From Lineus longissimus (lineage: Eukaryota; Nemertea; Pilidiophora; Heteronemertea; Lineidae), in contig NC_088310.1 in NCBI RefSeq assembly GCF_910592395.1, positions 11,975,501 to 12,039,500 of the forward strand: DNA of 64,000 nt, given 5' to 3'. Below, piece after piece: positions 58,380 to 64,000 of the stretch (its first letter is position 1; each line of letters begins with the position of its first letter). Below the pieces are notes generated by a model. The model saw nothing but the letters and a program-made list of their open reading frames with translations. It was not told the origin of the DNA and did no database searches. A program made the position numbers and the translations under genes.

Positions 58380-61113
58380 CGTCGTCGTCCGTCGTCCGTT
58401 AGCAGGGCACGTTTCGTAACTGTTAGAGCTATTGAGTTGAAACTTGGGACACATGTACCCTTATGTAATGACACCTTGGAGACCAAGTTTCGGTCCGATT
58501 CGTTTCATGGTTTGGCCACCAGGGGGCCAAACGTTAAAAGTGAAAATATGCAATATCTCCCTTAATAGTAGTCGGGAAATTTTTTAAAAAATATGGTAGG
58601 TACTTCTAGCAAAGGTGCATCATATATCCTCCGGGTTTTTGATTTGACCTCCTTTTCAAGGTCACAGAGGTCAAATGGTGTAAATTGGCCGTTGGGATGT
58701 AACGATGGCACGTTTCTAAACTGCAATGACTATTGATACCAAATTTGGTACACATTTACCCCTTATTCAGGTGATCTCAGGGACCGAAGTTTGGTCCAAT
58801 ATGATTCACCACTTGACCACCAGGGGGCAAAATCCAAAAACCTTAAAAATGTGATTATTCCTTAACTTCTTGCCCGATTGCCACCAATTTGATATCATGG
58901 GTACATCTAACCACCATACAGTATATGTCACACAGGTTCTTAATTTGACCTTCTTGTCAAGGTCACAGAGGTCAAATGGCGTAAATTCGCCGTCAGGCCG
59001 TAACTATGGCACGTTTCTTAACTGCAATGACTATTGATCACAAATTAAGTACACATGTACCCCTTGGTCAGGTGATCTCAGGTACCGAAGTTTGATGCGA
59101 TCTGATTTGCCGTTTGGCCTCCAGGGAGGGGGCCAAATCCTAAATTCTTCAAAATACCATTATTCCTAGTAATGACTTGCCCGATTGGCATCAATTTTAT
59201 ATCATAGGTACATCTAATTCTAACAACCATTCAATGTGTCACCCGGGTCTTCTTTGATTTGACCTACTTTTCAAGGTCACAGAGGTCGAATGTACTGTAA
59301 ATTGGCCATTTTGGGGAAATTGTAATTGCTTGGACATACATCAAACCTAACACTACATGACACAATACCATGCTCTTTATCCATCTTTCCTCCACATGAG
59401 GTGAGCACAATGGCCCTGGCCATTTCATTTAGAAAACTTTCTTGATGATGGTCAAAAATCACTTGTTGAAATCATTATCAAAATAACTGAATTGTAACGC
59501 CACACGTGGGTCAGTTGATTTAGCTAATCGGTATCGGGGTACATGTATCCGGAACAAATTCTGTATTGTAAACACAAAACTCACTTCTAAAGCCGAGGCA
59601 AGGGCGCGAGCCCCACGAGTTCCAATCCCCCGATACCTAAGAATCAACTCTTTATTTTCAATTCCCTTGATGAATGTAGATATTGGCGTCGTTTCGTACT
59701 TAGCACACGCATCAAGATACGCTTGCTTCCCTGTCGGGTCGTAACCTGCATTTCGTATATTCCCGGCCAATTCTGCAAAAGATTAGTTAAAATCAGTCTG
59801 CGCGTACCCTTTAAGTGTTGGCAATAGGGACCACCATTTTGGCTAGAGCCTGAAATGCAAAATCGATTAGAACTCATTCAAAATGATGTGAATGCCGATT
59901 TAAAACCTGGGAGGCTGTTCTCTAGAAATAAAGAACAACTTTCCACCCTGGAATTGAGATGCACTTTGTTTTGAAAGATATTTACTTGCTTTTAGATTTC
60001 AAGTTCTAGCCAAAATGGTACGTATTGCCTATCTTTAAGAACGAGTCTCGTCTATTGTCGATAATCAACTGCTTGTTTACCCATGAAGTCTAGCTGGTTT
60101 TACTAGAAATGTTGCACCATCGGCATTGAAAATGAACATTGTGATCGAAAAAGAGTAAAACCGGTGGCATAAAGAATGATGTTTTTTTAACTACATGTAA
60201 TAAGCTCTGCTGAATATATCCGCATGTGCTAAACCCTTCTTGTCTCATTATTACTATTACTATATCAAAGCTAAAAAACGGTTGAAACTGCGTTATTAAG
60301 GTGTTTTGGAAAGAATAATCAATTCTCGTTTTATCCCGGAAAAGGCATGATTCTCATCTTTCTACAGGATGTAAAATCCGGTGTTTATGTTTCTGAATTT
60401 AGAATCATAAGTCAAGTGTCTCATCGGTTCACTCCACTGGAAACCGCTCCAAATGGAACCTTGTTATCCATCCGATATAGCCTACCCCTGAAGAACATCA
60501 AGTACTCCTCTTCCAAACACCGTGATGAACATTGAATGATAATTGTCGTTTACATAGGTGCGTTATTGAAATTTATGAGCCATCTCACTTTTGAACATCG
60601 ACATTGAATCGGCAGCTTCTACACCACAGAGAACTGATGGTACTTACCCAGCAGTTTCAGTTCCTCCTCCAGATCCGAATCGAGGTCACTTTCATTGGTG
60701 ATGTCAGTCATTGGTGTGTCTTTCTTCTTCCGCCACGGCAGTTGACCTGGCCTGCGTGGCTTGATATCATCATTGTCAGGAAACTCGCCTTTTGCTAGCC
60801 TCCTCCTACGGATGACCTCCGCCCGCAGCTCGCGCATTTCCTTTATGCTCAAGCGTTTTTTTCCTTCGGGTGGCGTAGTCTTCGGAGACTTCATCGGTGT
60901 TACCGGTGGTGTCTCTACAGGCATGATAGGTGTGGATTCTCCCGAAACGTGTTCAAACTCTGCTTCCTCACCTTTAGTTTTAGCTTTAGTTTTTGGTGTT
61001 GGAGTTCTTCTCAGTGTAGCACTTTTCGATTGACGTGGAACAGGCGTCCTATTTCCGTTTTGGTAGGAAAGACTTGACCTAGGTTCGGATACACGAGATT
61101 CCAAGTCTTCATT
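38037..61113 (-). CDS. LRRC74: LRRC74A/B-like protein: leucine-rich repeats plus two EF-hands, eleven exons (5' incomplete)
   Basis: Joined exons (high to low): 61113-60648, 59772-59585, 56722-56615, 56189-56096, 53763-53714, 52136-51969, 51339-51145, 50589-50494, 43615-43340, 42149-42064 and 38337-38037. This gives 675 residues from the first exon found. Every junction has GT-AG ends and matching phase. Residues 1-156 are low-complexity and charged (TPTPKTKAKTK, LPWRKKKD). About ten LRR_RI-type repeats of 28 residues follow (residues about 196-470), their register intact across all junctions. EF-hand loops lie at residues 530-541 (DKDQSMSLTREE) and 566-577 (DTDGDGEIDYAE), 36 residues apart as in paired EF-hands. 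The tail is acidic (ESSSEDEDDD). The GKQAYLDAC segment and repeat order resemble vertebrate LRRC74A. The role is unknown; a calcium-responsive scaffold is inference. The initiating exon was not found and may lie beyond 61.1 kb. Confidence 0.88.
38645..38878 (+). repeat. Dispersed repeat, copy 2 (partner at 6866-7111)
   Basis: Inside the last intron of the LRRC74-like gene. It matches copy 1 over its whole length, including the shared 'gattccgtatagtttgaatg' block, with two small deletions. Confidence 0.88.
38879..42063. other. Intron between LRRC74-like exons J and K
   Basis: Contains the dispersed repeat at its left part and no other recognised exon. A 10-base poly-C run lies at 41884-41893. 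Confidence 0.5.
42064..42149 (-). CDS. LRRC74: LRRC74-like exon J (EF-hand 2)
   Basis: 28 codons plus two bases: VKKIKMSKKEIDALLDQLDT then DGDGEIDY. The loop DTDGDGEIDYAE is canonical for calcium binding and is completed by the first codons of exon K. Confidence 0.92.
42775..43060. mobile_element. Possible MITE with imperfect inverted ends
   Basis: The left end 'gcactggtttgaaaatgttg' plus GTTTCC resembles the inverse complement of the right end (TCTACACTAGCAAACTTCTC, CAAACATTTCC). The match is imperfect and there is no ORF. It sits between LRRC74-like exons I and J. Confidence 0.35.
43340..43615 (-). CDS. LRRC74: LRRC74-like exon I (helical linker and EF-hand 1)
   Basis: 92 codons, phase 0 at both ends, starting DDFVRKDFVELKDKLEKDRV. 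The first EF-hand loop is DKDQSMSLTREE, with acidic residues at positions 1, 3 and 12 and Ser/Thr at 5 and 9, consistent with calcium binding. The donor is GTAAAC, weaker than the others. Confidence 0.9.
43616..45940. other. Right part of the LRRC74-like intron H-I, no exon seen
   Basis: No additional coding exon is needed, since LRR register and phase are satisfied. It contains poly-G runs at 44451-44464 and 45418-45427. Confidence 0.45.
44451..44464. repeat. Poly-G tract (14 G)
   Basis: An uninterrupted G run within an intron. Confidence 0.97.
45945..46672 (+). mobile_element. 5'-truncated non-LTR retrotransposon (LINE)
   Basis: The open frame from about 45945 to the stop at 46362-46364 encodes the C-terminal end of a LINE reverse-transcriptase protein: KPKLRTYVKFKHLFQTEPYV, then FRCGVLPLEIETGRFSGTPP, then a Cys/His zinc-knuckle-like segment (CKLCNLNTCEDEQHFLCSCP) and a basic tail. 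A 3' UTR of about 300 bp follows, ending in AATAAATAAATAAAACTAAAA, an A-rich tail expected of target-primed insertion. The frame is intact over at least 130 codons, so the insertion is fairly young. The clade is not assigned. Confidence 0.85.
47720..47805 (+). CDS. Exon b of the broken Cys/His gene
   Basis: The acceptor is tggtgccttttcag, the donor GAG|GTGAGT. It carries 28 codons starting LCKGCEAKHRV and ending VEPAPMDTE. Phase 1 in, phase 0 out. Confidence 0.55.
48018..48095 (+). CDS. Exon c (terminal) of the broken Cys/His gene
   Basis: The acceptor is atcttttttcag. It has 25 codons, Ala/Ser/Pro-rich, then a TGA stop. AATAAA about 750 bp downstream (48842-48847) precedes an A run and could be its poly(A) site. 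Confidence 0.5.
   Translation, partial: SAVASSSVQPADALEKPADGTEGQI
48096..50340. other. LRRC74-like intron H-I, left of exon H
   Basis: No exon is recognised. It contains poly-G runs at 49307-49318 and 49652-49661 and two AGGTGGCAGCA motifs (48882, 49766). Confidence 0.45.
49307..49318. repeat. Poly-G tract (12 G)
   Basis: An uninterrupted G run. Confidence 0.97.
50341..50493 (-). pseudogene. Degenerate tandem remnants resembling LRRC74-like exon H
   Basis: Immediately downstream of exon H, sequence blocks such as 'atcatagcaccat', 'cacttccag' and 'ctgtcaatgcctaa' recur in the same order as in the exon, with gaps. Two or three partial copies can be traced by eye. None keeps an open frame with splice sites, so they are exon ghosts at best. 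Confidence 0.35.
50494..50589 (-). CDS. LRRC74: LRRC74-like exon H (last LRR)
   Basis: 32 codons, phase 0 at both ends: CARNPILPDGAMNILLGIDK then NAGSAMEFLDLS before GTAAGT. It aligns with the last LRR of LRRC74A as remembered (ARNP, SAM-LLDLS). Three degenerate copies of parts of this exon appear immediately downstream at 50341-50493. Confidence 0.9.
51145..51339 (-). CDS. LRRC74: LRRC74-like exon G (LRRs)
   Basis: 65 codons, phase 0 at both ends: ENIGLKRLDVSMNGFGIEGA onward through LLRLNMSRNRIPETGG to LKVFK before GTAAGT. Confidence 0.92.
51969..52136 (-). CDS. LRRC74: LRRC74-like exon F (two LRRs)
   Basis: 56 codons, phase 0 at both ends: ENRHLKKLRLAHNHFEDVAG onward to KRLCHGIQ before GTACGT. 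It includes the LDLSWNHLR consensus repeat. Confidence 0.92.
52137..53713. other. LRRC74-like intron E-F
   Basis: No further exon is needed or seen. It holds two of the AGGTGGCAGCA motifs. Confidence 0.5.
53714..53763 (-). CDS. LRRC74: LRRC74-like micro-exon E (LRR)
   Basis: A 50-base exon: two bases complete a Gly codon, then 16 codons NSLEDSDAAVFQHMLM, followed by GTAAGT. It was found by looking for the segment needed to keep the 28-residue LRR register between exons D and F. Its phases (1 in, 0 out) fit both neighbours exactly. Confidence 0.88.
53764..56095. other. LRRC74-like intron D-E
   Basis: Contains the 20-bp tandem repeat at 54553-54632. No exon is recognised. Confidence 0.5.
54553..54632 (+). 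repeat. Tandem repeat, 4 x 20 bp
   Basis: The unit is GTCAAGTTTTGAATTTCGAA. Units 1 and 2 read GTCGAG and GTCGGG at the start; units 3 and 4 are identical. A decayed fifth unit follows. Confidence 0.95.
56096..56189 (-). CDS. LRRC74: LRRC74-like exon D (LRR)
   Basis: 31 codons plus one base, starting DLAENYLGGVGACAICDMLC and ending VLVELDLS-G before GTAAGT. The acceptor is attatattgcag. Confidence 0.9.
56615..56722 (-). CDS. LRRC74: LRRC74-like exon C (LRR)
   Basis: 36 codons in phase 0 at both ends, starting VNPNMEHVILSGNFIESQGG and ending AYVTEL before GTAAGA. It carries one full 28-residue repeat and continues repeat register from exon B. The exon is too short to stand out as an open frame. 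Confidence 0.9.
56792..56942. mobile_element. Short MITE (151 bp) with AGTGAAACCTC terminal inverted repeats
   Basis: The left end AGTGAAACCTCCCTTAGCGG and right end TTAATAGAGAGGTTTCACT are inverted copies. The inner part repeats 'ggacacctctataataagaac' type sequence, including 'aggacaccactctataaaag'. It has no ORF. A fragment of the same family lies at 20395-20455. It is inserted between LRRC74-like exons B and C. Confidence 0.8.
57163..57721. mobile_element. Foldback/MITE element with long imperfect TIRs
   Basis: The left arm has TTCAGTATCTGGCACTGGCA then GGCTGGCACTACCACTGACA. The right arm is the inverted match (TGGCAGTGCCAGCGTGCCAG then TGTCAGGTATTGAAC). The ends TGTCGAAATCG and CAATCGAAA also pair. 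The arms are about 60-80 bp and there is no coding sequence. Confidence 0.8.
57810..57817. promoter_or_regulatory. CRE-like palindrome TGACGTCA
   Basis: A perfect 8-bp CREB/ATF consensus site in intron B-C of the LRRC74-like gene; an isolated site. Confidence 0.25.
58311..58399. repeat. CGT/GTC trinucleotide microsatellite
   Basis: About 20 uninterrupted GTC units flanked by CCGTCGTCCGTCGTCC variants. Open frames through it (poly-Ser, poly-Asp, poly-Thr) are artefacts of the repeat. Confidence 0.97.
58516..58829 (+). promoter_or_regulatory. Two CTCF-like CCACCAGGGGGC motifs in consecutive repeat units
   Basis: CCACCAGGGGGC lies at 58516-58527 and CCACCAGGGGGCA at 58817-58829. The third unit has a disrupted version near 59118 (CCTCCAGGGAGGGGGCC). 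Twelve bases match the bilaterian CTCF core. Confidence 0.4.
58659..59288 (+). promoter_or_regulatory. Three DR3 nuclear-receptor-like sites AGGTCA-CAG-AGGTCA
   Basis: The sites are 58659-58673, 58960-58974 and 59274-59288 (the last ends AGGTCG). Each is preceded by TCA, so each also contains TCAAGGTCA, the extended half-site of ERR/FTZ-F1-type receptors. An upstream TTTGACCT half-site in each unit makes an inverted pair with the second AGGTCAAA. Confidence 0.5.
59585..59772 (-). CDS. LRRC74: LRRC74-like exon B (pre-LRR block and first repeat)
   Basis: Completes the split Glu codon and encodes LAGNIRNAGYDPTGKQAYLD and onward, ending ARALASALE before GTGAGT. The GKQAYLDAC block precedes the repeats in LRRC74A as I remember it. 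The exon carries the start of repeat 1. Confidence 0.9.
59773..60647. other. LRRC74-like intron A-B
   Basis: No exon or recognised repeat is seen. Confidence 0.5.
60648..61113 (-). CDS. LRRC74: LRRC74-like exon A (charged N-terminal region)
   Basis: The acceptor is gtttaccgtttacag and the exon starts in phase 0 with NEDLESRVSEP. It encodes 155 codons plus one base. It is rich in Pro, Thr, Lys and Glu (PVETPPVTPMKSPKTTPPEG) and ends ESDLDSDLEEELKLL. Because it has an acceptor and no initiating ATG at its start, at least one upstream exon is missing. Confidence 0.85.
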
Positions 61114-62140
61114 CTGTAAACGGTAAACAATGCTGTTAATCCCAAATCGAGCAGAATGACAAGGTGAAGGCCAGAAATATGTTATCGCCCTGTAAAAGTG
61201 TTGCTGCATGACGGTAGTATATAAAAAACGTTGATTCAAATTCAGGTCGTTCGTCAAAAATGGTTCAGGTTGATATTAAGCACTACTTTAATACAAATGC
61301 ATGGACCTTCGGCTTATCAGTTTTAATTTACAATGGGCGCGGCATCAATGAAAATGATAAAATCAATACTGCGCCCTACTAATAAATTGTTTTACGATGT
61401 CTGTTGGTCAAACGACTGCAGTTTGCATCACAGGTAGTTTCCTACATGATACTAAACTGCAACTGCAGTAGTTCCTCATTCAACATTGCAACTCTTGTCG
61501 AGGACATTACTGCAACCTATACTAATACTTTAGTAGCATTTACTATTTGGTTAGGGACAACAAAATGACATATTTCTGAGAACGGGCGCTTTAACAGGAA
61601 TTGTTCTCAGCGGATCGGGACACACGACGCTCTTTACATGTATAGTAAAAGAAGCAATCAATGTGCCGCCTGAGCACGGCATCGCCACACCCTCTACCTT
61701 GCATCACATTAGGCAAATGCCCAGACTGGGCAGCTCAATTACCGTCATCCGTATAATCGTCGTCAACTACGGAGCCATTAAGTATTCAACCCCCAAATTC
61801 GGCATCTCAACACAGTATTAAATTGCAAGAAGTACATAACACAAAACAAACATTCAAAATGTCGCAAAAAACTCGCCATATCAAGCGGGGAACCGTTCAA
61901 GAACTAAATATTCATAAACAACGCCATAAGTCGGAAAGGATTATCGTAGATACGTCGATAACGTTGGGTGGCAGTGGAGAGTGCAAGAATAGAATGATGT
62001 AAGTGCAAGGTACGATTGAATTATCGTAGGTTATTCTTTGTGATCACACTTGACTAGAGCGAAAAACGGCTCCTCGCAAGCGTTCATATCTCCAACAACG
62101 AGAGTCACTTGATGACGTATTGACTTAACGACAATAGCCC
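61114..62140. other. Stretch upstream of LRRC74-like exon A, no exon recognised
   Basis: It should be intron or promoter of the LRRC74-like gene. I searched the minus strand for a phase-0 donor preceded by an ATG-led exon and found none that convinced me. Confidence 0.4.
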
Positions 62141-62415
62141 GTTCTACACGAGGACAGTTGGAACCGGCTTCGAGCCAGCTCGAGGCGGGTCAGGATAATT
62201 TTTACCCTATAGAACGAAATCGGAACCTTCTCCAAGTGACCTGACCCGAGGCGCGTTAGCACTGCAGTCTCGAGTCACTTGAGGCGAGTTGGAACCACTT
62301 CAAGACGCTTAATCTCTCGTGTAGTCTGGCCTCGAGTCACTTTGCGCACGGTACTAAAATCGAGTAGCGCGGTATATCATGATATAGCAGTTCATGAAAA
62401 CACGCGGCAGAATCA

Positions 62416-62445
62416 TATATATAACAGGAGTGTCAGTGTCAGTTT
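62416..62445 (+). promoter_or_regulatory. TATA box and TCAGT initiator-like pair inside the TIR element
   Basis: TATATATAA at 62416-62424 is followed by TCAGTTT at 62439-62445, about 25 bp downstream from the TATA start. An ATG lies 60 bp beyond. The spacing is compatible with a core promoter. Confidence 0.35.
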
Positions 62446-62502
62446 ATAGCTTTGTTTGATTGATCTCGATTTTGTGTCTAATACATTGATTATTTACTCG
62501 CA

Positions 62503-62637
62503 ATGGCTACTCGTGGAGCAGAAGTTAGCCGAGTGTTGTACCAAAACGTACCAAAACGCAACTTTCAAACCTCCACCGAAAAAAGAGTCACATGCGCCAC
62601 CAAGCGATGGGTGAGTGGTTTAAGTGGCCTGAACTGA
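62503..62637 (+). CDS. Short ORF or first exon inside the TIR element
   Basis: ATG at 62503 starts MATRGAEVSRVLYQNVPKRN; the frame closes after 44 codons. A donor-like GATGG|GTGAGT occurs near 62612, so this may be a first exon whose partner was lost when the element was internally deleted. No family is recognised. Confidence 0.25.
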   Translation: MATRGAEVSRVLYQNVPKRNFQTSTEKRVTCATKRWVSGLSGLN

Positions 62638-62890
62638 ACTTGAGTCGGCGACTTGATCCGTCTCCGTGTAGATAGCGCAAAGCCGGTTACCGGTGATCCG
62701 GCTTCAAGTGGCTCGAGGTGAGGAGGGCTAAAACCGTCCTCGTGTAAAAGCAACTAATAAGTCATCGACAGGGAATCCCAAAGCGCTGGCCCAGTACACT
62801 CCAAAAATTAAATAGTAAATCATTTACCATTTGAAGTTGTTAACGATACGTTTACCAATAAGTAGTTAACATAACTATTTTCATAGTTAG

Positions 62891-63108
62891 AGTAACTACT
62901 TGAAATCCAAACAGCATGAATACTTTTTTACCATTTCAAGTAGTAAAATCAGCCGACCAATCAGAATCACTGATTTTGTGAATTAACCACTTGAAGTAGT
63001 AAGCTTCGACCAATCAGAATGCGCCCCCAGACAGCAGACGTCCAGCGTCGATCGCCGCCATTTTTAACCCGCTTCAAAAGCCAAACTTCGTTTTCGCTGA
63101 TCTTTGAA
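62891..63108 (+). promoter_or_regulatory. Probable promoter with two CCAAT boxes and a YY1-like site
   Basis: CGACCAATCAGAAT occurs twice, with CCAAT at 62957-62961 and 63010-63014, 53 bp apart. A GCCGCCATTTTT YY1-type site lies near 63055, followed by the ATG at 63109. The sequence becomes GC-richer here than in the flanks. Upstream, TAACTACTTGAAAT (about 62892) and ATTTCAAGTAGTAAA (about 62933) form an inverted repeat. Confidence 0.5.
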
Positions 63109-63169
63109 ATGGACGTCGAGGAAACGTTGGCCTCATGGGGGATGGGAGAACTGGTTAAAGTGTTCAAGG
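63109..63169 (+). CDS. First coding exon of a plus-strand gene, SAM-domain-like N-terminus (partial)
   Basis: ATG at 63109 (GAAATGG context) encodes MDVEETLASWGMGELVKVFK and then a split codon before the donor G|GTAAGA at 63170. The pattern of small exon, strong donor and a CCAAT/YY1 promoter just upstream supports a real gene start. The phrase 'L-x-x-W-G-x-x-x-L-V-x-x-F-K' is typical of the first helices of a SAM (sterile alpha motif) domain. The remaining exons were not found and probably lie beyond 64 kb. Too short for certainty. Confidence 0.45.
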
Positions 63170-64000
63170 GTAAGATATAGCTTTTGTAGATATTCTTTTT
63201 TTCATGTTTCCGACAGCACAAAATACATTTTTTTGGACAATTTTGTAAAGGCCTAAGGCAAAAAAGAAAACGCGCACCATTCGAAACCTAGTTCTCTTTT
63301 TTCTTCAGTTCTCACGACGCATGCACAAAACATTTTTATCACCAGTTCGATAGGCCTGTAGGCTACTCTATTAATGAAGAATGCACTAAACTGGAAAAAG
63401 AAGAAGTTTGTAGGCGATGTGATAAGTAAAAGACAACTTAAAAAGGCCCGCGAAAGTGCGCGCCCGTCAGCGCTCTTGTGATAATACGATGCGCGCCATG
63501 AAGCAAAGTGTCGCACTCTCGATTTAAGAACAGTTTCAAACAGTTTTATTCGATTTTAGTGCTAAATTTTATATGAACATTATTGAAAATTTGTTCCGAA
63601 GTATTAGTAGAGCATTCGCGCATTACATGCATTTAATGAGATACTCGTTAGTTTGAATATTCCCGCCGAAAAAGTTGACGCAAGTGTGAAGTATTTCCGA
63701 GAGGGTGCACTCGGATCGAGCTCAAAATCGATGGCGGAAGTCGCCGGGACTGTTGACGTTTTATACTGATCTAAAATGCGATCGATTTCGACCCCATTCT
63801 GCCAAATGTTCCTTTTCCAAATACTTGCGAGCAGAAATTGTTGTCTCATTATAGCAGAGTGTCAAATTCACGCATATTGCGTGAAATGTCTTGCTGAAAA
63901 ATGCTTCGGACACAGACGCTTCATTCAGAACAGATGATGATTCATTCATTCATGATTTGCATGCACTGACCCACCACCTACAGTGTATAGGCTACATGTA
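63170..64000. other. Start of the intron after the SAM-like exon; nothing else recognised
   Basis: Open frames here are unsupported. An E2F-like ATTCCCGCCGAAAA occurs near 63658. Confidence 0.35.

Larger units (their letters stand above)
58270..59424 (+). mobile_element. Hairpin-bounded repetitive element with (CGT)n and three roughly 300-bp internal repeats
   Basis: The left end is a perfect 11-bp hairpin, AGCTCACCTCT / AGAGGTGAGCT (58270-58295, loop TAGC). The right end has GAGGTGAGCACA followed by the hairpin AATGGCC-CT-GGCCATT (59409-59424). After the left hairpin comes a CGTCCGTCGTCGT microsatellite, then three head-to-tail repeats of about 300 bp, each with a CCAGGG-rich block, a 'tgcccgattg' block and an AAGGTCACAGAGGTCAAATG-type block. 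From memory, repeats with AGGTGAGC hairpin ends and GTCCGTCGTCC are widespread in bivalves and lancelets. No transposase is present. Confidence 0.8.
62141..62750 (+). mobile_element. Element with TCTACACGAGGAC terminal inverted repeats
   Basis: The left end TTCTACACGAGGACAGTTGG and right end (inverse complement TTTTACACGAGGACGGTTTT) match. Subterminal arms are rich in CGAGCCAGCTCGAGG / CCTCGAGCCACTTGAAGCC blocks, so about 100-150 bp at each side fold on each other. The centre is unique and AT-rich, with TATA and initiator-like sequences and a short ORF. Confidence 0.75.

Noticed and set aside
58198-58486. Open frames with long poly-Ser, poly-Asp or poly-Thr
   Set aside because: They are translations of the (CGT)n microsatellite in three frames, inside a repeat element.
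60761-61033. Plus-strand ORF of 90 codons, hydrophobic
   Set aside because: Antisense of LRRC74-like exon A, which is joined to its neighbours by phase-matched splicing.
63604-63949. Minus-strand ORFs as the missing first exon of the LRRC74-like gene
   Set aside because: No phase-0 donor at a suitable place and no sequence resembling the LRRC74 N-terminus.

Overview
This window reads as nuclear DNA from a bilaterian animal that is not a vertebrate, most likely a marine invertebrate (lophotrochozoan or invertebrate deuterostome; I cannot decide which). The reasons are GT-AG introns with short coding exons, a SIX1/2-class homeobox gene, an LRRC74-like gene, tRNA-derived SINEs, 5'-truncated LINE relics, foldback/MITE-like elements and many long poly-G/poly-C tracts. 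There is no bacterial, organellar or viral gene organisation.

Layout. 1-14.9 kb: no gene recognised; old repeats (3.2-4.2 kb), a dispersed repeat (6.87-7.11 kb) and a decayed LINE (12.6-13.0 kb). 14.9-30.7 kb, minus strand: a two-exon SIX1/2 (sine oculis) gene. Exon 1 (SIX domain plus homeodomain) and exon 2 (C-terminal tail) are separated by a 14.9-kb intron that carries MITE-like elements, a SINE and a cluster of TGACG/E-box motifs. 30.7-38.0 kb: 5' flank of SIX1/2 and intergenic DNA with a second SINE copy. 38.0-61.1 kb, minus strand: an LRRC74A/B-like gene rebuilt here from eleven exons whose splice phases all fit. It encodes about ten 28-residue leucine-rich repeats followed by two EF-hands; its N-terminal exon(s) were not found. 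Plus-strand insertions lie inside its introns: a 5'-truncated LINE (45.9-46.7 kb), a three-exon broken gene with an in-frame stop (47.1-48.1 kb), several MITE-like elements, and a foldback element with three roughly 300-bp repeats (58.3-59.4 kb). 61.1-64 kb: a long-TIR element with its own TATA/initiator-like sequence and a short ORF, then a CCAAT-box promoter and a short first coding exon (63.1 kb, plus strand) that looks like the start of a SAM-domain protein.

Function. SIX1/2 is a DNA-binding developmental transcription factor (with Eya cofactors in known animals). The LRRC74-like protein is a probable calcium-binding LRR scaffold of unknown role. The two genes are neighbours on the same strand, but nothing in the sequence shows that they work together. 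Most of the window is non-coding, and the most distinctive signals there are repeat families that carry nuclear-receptor-like and CTCF-like motifs.
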